From assembly GCA_002436105.1 (NCBI GenBank), contig DIXU01000010.1, positions 15,569-79,568 on the forward strand: DNA of 64,000 nt, given 5' to 3'. Made by a program: the position numbers and the translations under genes. The notes below the pieces were generated by a model. That model was not told where the DNA came from, did not search any database, and worked only from the letters and a program-made list of their open reading frames with translations. This DNA is from Candidatus Aminicenantes bacterium UBA6072 (GTDB lineage Bacteria > Acidobacteriota > Aminicenantia > UBA2199). Below are positions 62,401-64,000 of this stretch, one piece after another (position 1 is the first letter of the stretch; each line of letters opens with the position of its first letter).

Positions 62401-62867
62401 AAGTAGTTCACGCGGCAGGGCTGTTCCCTTTCGCCGCTGATTTGCGGATTCCCGTTGGCGCCCACGAATTCCAGGCGGCTGACGTCGCGGCGGAAGTTTT
62501 CCAAAACGGCCGGCCTGCCGGAGCCGGGAGAGGCGGTCATTTCGCTTTCTGCGGCTGCGGCATGGGTTCGATCGAAGACCAGCCCGTCGGCGCCGAACCA
62601 AAGGGTGTAGCTGCGGGTTTTGGCGTAGAAGCTCGCCCGCCGGTCGGCCTGCCCCTCGTTGCGGATGAAATACAGGGGGAGCCGGCCGAAGCTCTTTTCC
62701 AAATGGAAGCCCGGCTGCCGGCCTCCGTCCTGGATCAAGACCGGACTGGCCGGAGCGAGCCGTTCGCCAGCCGATTCGCCTTCGACCCGGGCCGGTGCCG
62801 CGCTGACCGCCGCGGCCGCCAGCAAGAGCGTTCCAACCGCTAGGATGATTCCCAATGCCTGTTTCAT
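59478..62867 (-). CDS. Giant SBBP-repeat surface protein with PKD-like and Ig-like modules
   Basis: The 1129-residue protein has a signal peptide, an N-terminal DUF7948-type region (about 60-290; YFIRNEGQADRRASFYAKT), seven SBBP beta-propeller repeats (about 290-740; YSTFLGG then GNAYVTG and DAFVVKL phrases), one SPNGGESY module, a PKD-like domain (FDWGDGTNSGW, HSWSAAGTYAVRA) and two C-terminal Kre9/Knh1-like modules. No enzyme motif. Start 62867 has AAGGAG close upstream. It is likely a large cell-surface adhesion or binding protein. Confidence 0.85.
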   Translation of the reverse strand: MKQALGIILAVGTLLLAAAAVSAAPARVEGESAGERLAPASPVLIQDGGRQPGFHLEKSFGRLPLYFIRNEGQADRRASFYAKTRSYTLWFGADGLVFDRTHAAAAESEMTASPGSGRPAVLENFRRDVSRLEFVGANGNPQISGEREQPCRVNYFIGNDSAKWRTAIATFAEVRYRNLYKNIDLRVYGAESRIEYDWEVLPGGDPQAIRFRYAGVQQTTITPAGDLRVETATGKLTHKRPAAYQEIDGRRVAVAAEFKKLGRHEYGFAIGVYDESRPLFIDPLVYATFLGGSNESSNEYASAVALDSSGNAYVTGYTTASDFPVTVGTYDGSANGSHDVFVTKINATGTAIVYSTFLGGSNYEYGLSIALTPGNMACVAGLTCSSNFPTTAGAVDANYNDGVDAFVVKLSADGSGLAYSTFLGGEERDEAYAIAYDGTNLYVTGTTYSDDFPVTPEAYDTSFNGEHDVFVTKFNVGESALAYSTFIGGSNWDWAHALAVDGSGNAYVAGGTWSSDYPVTAGAFDVTRNNSDGIVTKINTSGSALVWSTYLGGSGYGAAYGIQVDGSNCATVCGYTDSSDFPVTAGAYDVSHNGGYDAYVCKFNATGTALLYSTYLGGSGEESVGRSLALGTDGSAYVTGSTASADFPATPGAHDASYNGNQDAFVARLSADGSSLAYSTFLGGVLAKDKGKAVAVRGDDFCLVGETADAADFPVTPASFDTAYGGLGDTFVAKFSSRAVTVISPNGGESYNAGNDRDIYWSASPAIAAVSIYITTDNGVIWHLVEANVANDGSCYWIAPAISSAACRIKVCNAADPAVSDISDGVFAIASASGETISLPATPTGASTGAIGTGYTFATGGAVSSLGHNLRYLFDWGDGTNSGWLAQGVTSAAHSWSAAGTYAVRALARCSSHIMLFSLWSEPHAIAIGAQLALASPDGWERWNLGETRNILWTATNYTGTVRLVLFKGGVRLGNIATGIDAAAGSYAWTVGQTIDAAGTPGSDYRLYLRSTDNTIVDPSDYRFALINPAPQLRLTSPNGGESWPLGATRSITWNANGYGGTVRLILFNKAAKVGQIATGIPAAQGSYSWTVGSHDGGTAPAGGLYSIRLLAGDGSQEDYSDAPFAITN

Positions 62868-62929
62868 GTCATCTCCTTTTCGCCGGCGTTCGAACGACCG
62901 CTTTGCTGCAGGGAATTTCTCAAGGGTGG

Positions 62930-62958
62930 ATTATACAATTCGGGGAAGCGGAATTCAA
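62930..62958 (-). promoter_or_regulatory. Promoter of the SBBP protein gene
   Basis: On the minus strand TTGAAT, 17 nt, perfect TATAAT, leader of about 60 nt. Confidence 0.65.
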
Positions 62959-62997
62959 CTTCATGATTATTCCTCCCGTGATCCTTCTGAATTATTG

Positions 62998-64000
62998 TTA
63001 CTCGGCAAGTTCGGTTTGTGGTCCCGCCCAGCCGGCCAGCCGCGCCAGCAGCCACCACGCGGCAGCACCCTGGTTGGCCAGGTTCCCTTGGCTCTCCATG
63101 CCCTGGCTCATGCGGTTGGCCGGGTGGCGGACCGGCGCTTCCTTCAACAGCTGCTGCTCGCCGCCCGACCAGCTCTCGATGTCGGCGGCGTCCAGCAGCA
63201 TGCCCTTGTTCATCAGCACCGACTCGCGCACTTGGCGGTTGAACCGGGCCAGGATATCGTTCGGCTCGTCCATGCCGACGGTGGCGCAGACCAGTTTTAT
63301 GCCGGGCAGGCGCCCGGACAGCTCATTCACGACCGACAAATAGATTTCGGCTTTCAGTCTGCCGGCCAGCAGCGCCCCCTCGTCGGGCCGGATCACCACC
63401 ACCGTGGCCTGGCTCTCCAATATGGTCGGCTCCAGGCTCCAGCGCCACTCCTGCGGGTCGAGCGCGGCTCCCTGCGGCAGCCAGCTGCCTTCGGCAAGCA
63501 CAAGTCCCAGCTCGTTGGCCGATGTTGCCGGGGACAGCCTGGAGTCACGCTGGCCCAGCAGCCTCAGGCCCAGGGTGACCGGGTCATCGCCCCCGGCGCT
63601 CAGCACCAGCAGCCTGTGCCGCTTCGCCTGTTCCAGCCTCTCGGAGGGGATGGCGTTCATGGTTGTATGGTGGTGGTCGACCACCAGCGCCTCGTTCTCG
63701 ATCAGGGTCAGCGGGCCGTCGCTGAAGTCGTCCTGCGAGCCGTCGCCGGCCAGCAGGCGGATGGAGTACAGGATGCCCGCCGGAGCCGTGCCGGCCTGGT
63801 GGCTGCCCACGGTCCAGCTATAGCTGCCCTGATCGGCCGGCAGGTTGGCCGCGATCTGCCCCACCTTGCCCGCCTTCTGGAACAGGATCAGGCGCACGGT
63901 GCCTGAGTAGCCGTTGGCGTTCCAGGCGACGTTCTGGGTCGTGCCCAGCTCCCAGCTCTCGCCGCCGTTGGGCGAGGTCATCTCCAGCTGCGCCGGCTCG
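62998..64000 (-). CDS. Surface protein with Ig-like module and degenerate SGNH-like domain, N-terminus outside the window
   Basis: The frame is open to the right edge, so only the C-terminal 333 residues are seen. They start in the middle of a Kre9/Knh1-like module (PAQLEMTSPNGGESW...) and end with the same SGNH-hydrolase-like domain as the gene at 53284: VVDHHHTTMNAIPSERL, LPGIKLVCATVGMDEP, LLDAADIESW. The expected catalytic residues again seem to be missing (SAGGDDPVTLGLRLLG where active members have a GS-containing loop). The two domains are clearly paralogous, and this gene probably arose by duplication within the cluster. Confidence 0.8.
   Translation of the reverse strand, partial: EPAQLEMTSPNGGESWELGTTQNVAWNANGYSGTVRLILFQKAGKVGQIAANLPADQGSYSWTVGSHQAGTAPAGILYSIRLLAGDGSQDDFSDGPLTLIENEALVVDHHHTTMNAIPSERLEQAKRHRLLVLSAGGDDPVTLGLRLLGQRDSRLSPATSANELGLVLAEGSWLPQGAALDPQEWRWSLEPTILESQATVVVIRPDEGALLAGRLKAEIYLSVVNELSGRLPGIKLVCATVGMDEPNDILARFNRQVRESVLMNKGMLLDAADIESWSGGEQQLLKEAPVRHPANRMSQGMESQGNLANQGAAAWWLLARLAGWAGPQTELAE

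Overview
The window is about 64 kb of high-GC bacterial chromosome. Coding is dense: I annotate 45 protein genes, many in tight operons with 4-nt start/stop overlaps. I see no tRNA, rRNA, CRISPR array, integrase, transposase or phage gene. Proteins resembling the VWFA-related family known from Acidobacteria, a Bat (aerotolerance-type) operon, SBBP and GloVer repeat surface proteins, a 2,3-diphosphoglycerate-synthetase-like gene next to carbamate kinase, DUF1684, DUF4846 and DUF5808 proteins, and abundant signal peptides suggest a member of the Acidobacteriota or the Aminicenantes (OP8) group. This placement is inferred from gene content only. Promoters read as sigma70-type (TTGACA/TATAAT with 16-18 nt spacing).

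Layout. 1-6.5 kb: a secreted VWA-like protein, then a minus-strand operon of a small secreted protein, a PDZ-containing membrane histidine kinase, an NtrC-type regulator and a 23S rRNA pseudouridine synthase. 6.5-16.2 kb: acetate kinase, a membrane phosphodiesterase, a PilZ protein and two tandem VWFA-related secreted paralogues. 16.5-21.7 kb: batB-batC-batD-batE followed by hemW. 21.9-28.4 kb: homoserine dehydrogenase, DUF1684 protein, lipoprotein, S9 peptidase, monofunctional transglycosylase, DUF5808 protein. 28.5-32.3 kb: galE coupled to a very large metalloprotease/beta-barrel protein. 32.7-40.1 kb: a plus-strand operon (cDPGS-like, carbamate kinase, an unrecognised 745-residue protein, nnr, tsaE, phosphoglycerate mutase-like). 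40.5-51 kb: dodecin, DUF4846 protein, hybrid histidine kinase, OmpA-like protein, AI-2E-type permease, pyrF, CDF metal transporter, a secreted protein and a VOC protein. 51-64 kb: small secreted proteins, a pentapeptide-repeat protein and four giant modular surface proteins that share one Ig-like module.

The most unusual signal is between the genes. About 17 intergenic regions hold imperfect hairpin-like or quasi-palindromic elements whose arms are degenerate tandem copies of a short word (for example GTGACGCGTAACGCG, TTAGACGTTAGACG, GTTGAAGGGTTGAAG, CCAAATTCCAAAT). They occur between convergent, tandem and divergent genes, share sequence between distant loci in direct and inverted order, and are missing from the surface-protein cluster at the right end. 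A second signal is a set of four promoters whose -10 box ends exactly 6 nt before an ATG, predicting leaderless mRNAs. A third is recent gene-conversion-like identity between the two VWFA-related paralogues, and a fourth is a pair of surface proteins ending in SGNH-hydrolase-like domains that seem to have lost their catalytic residues.
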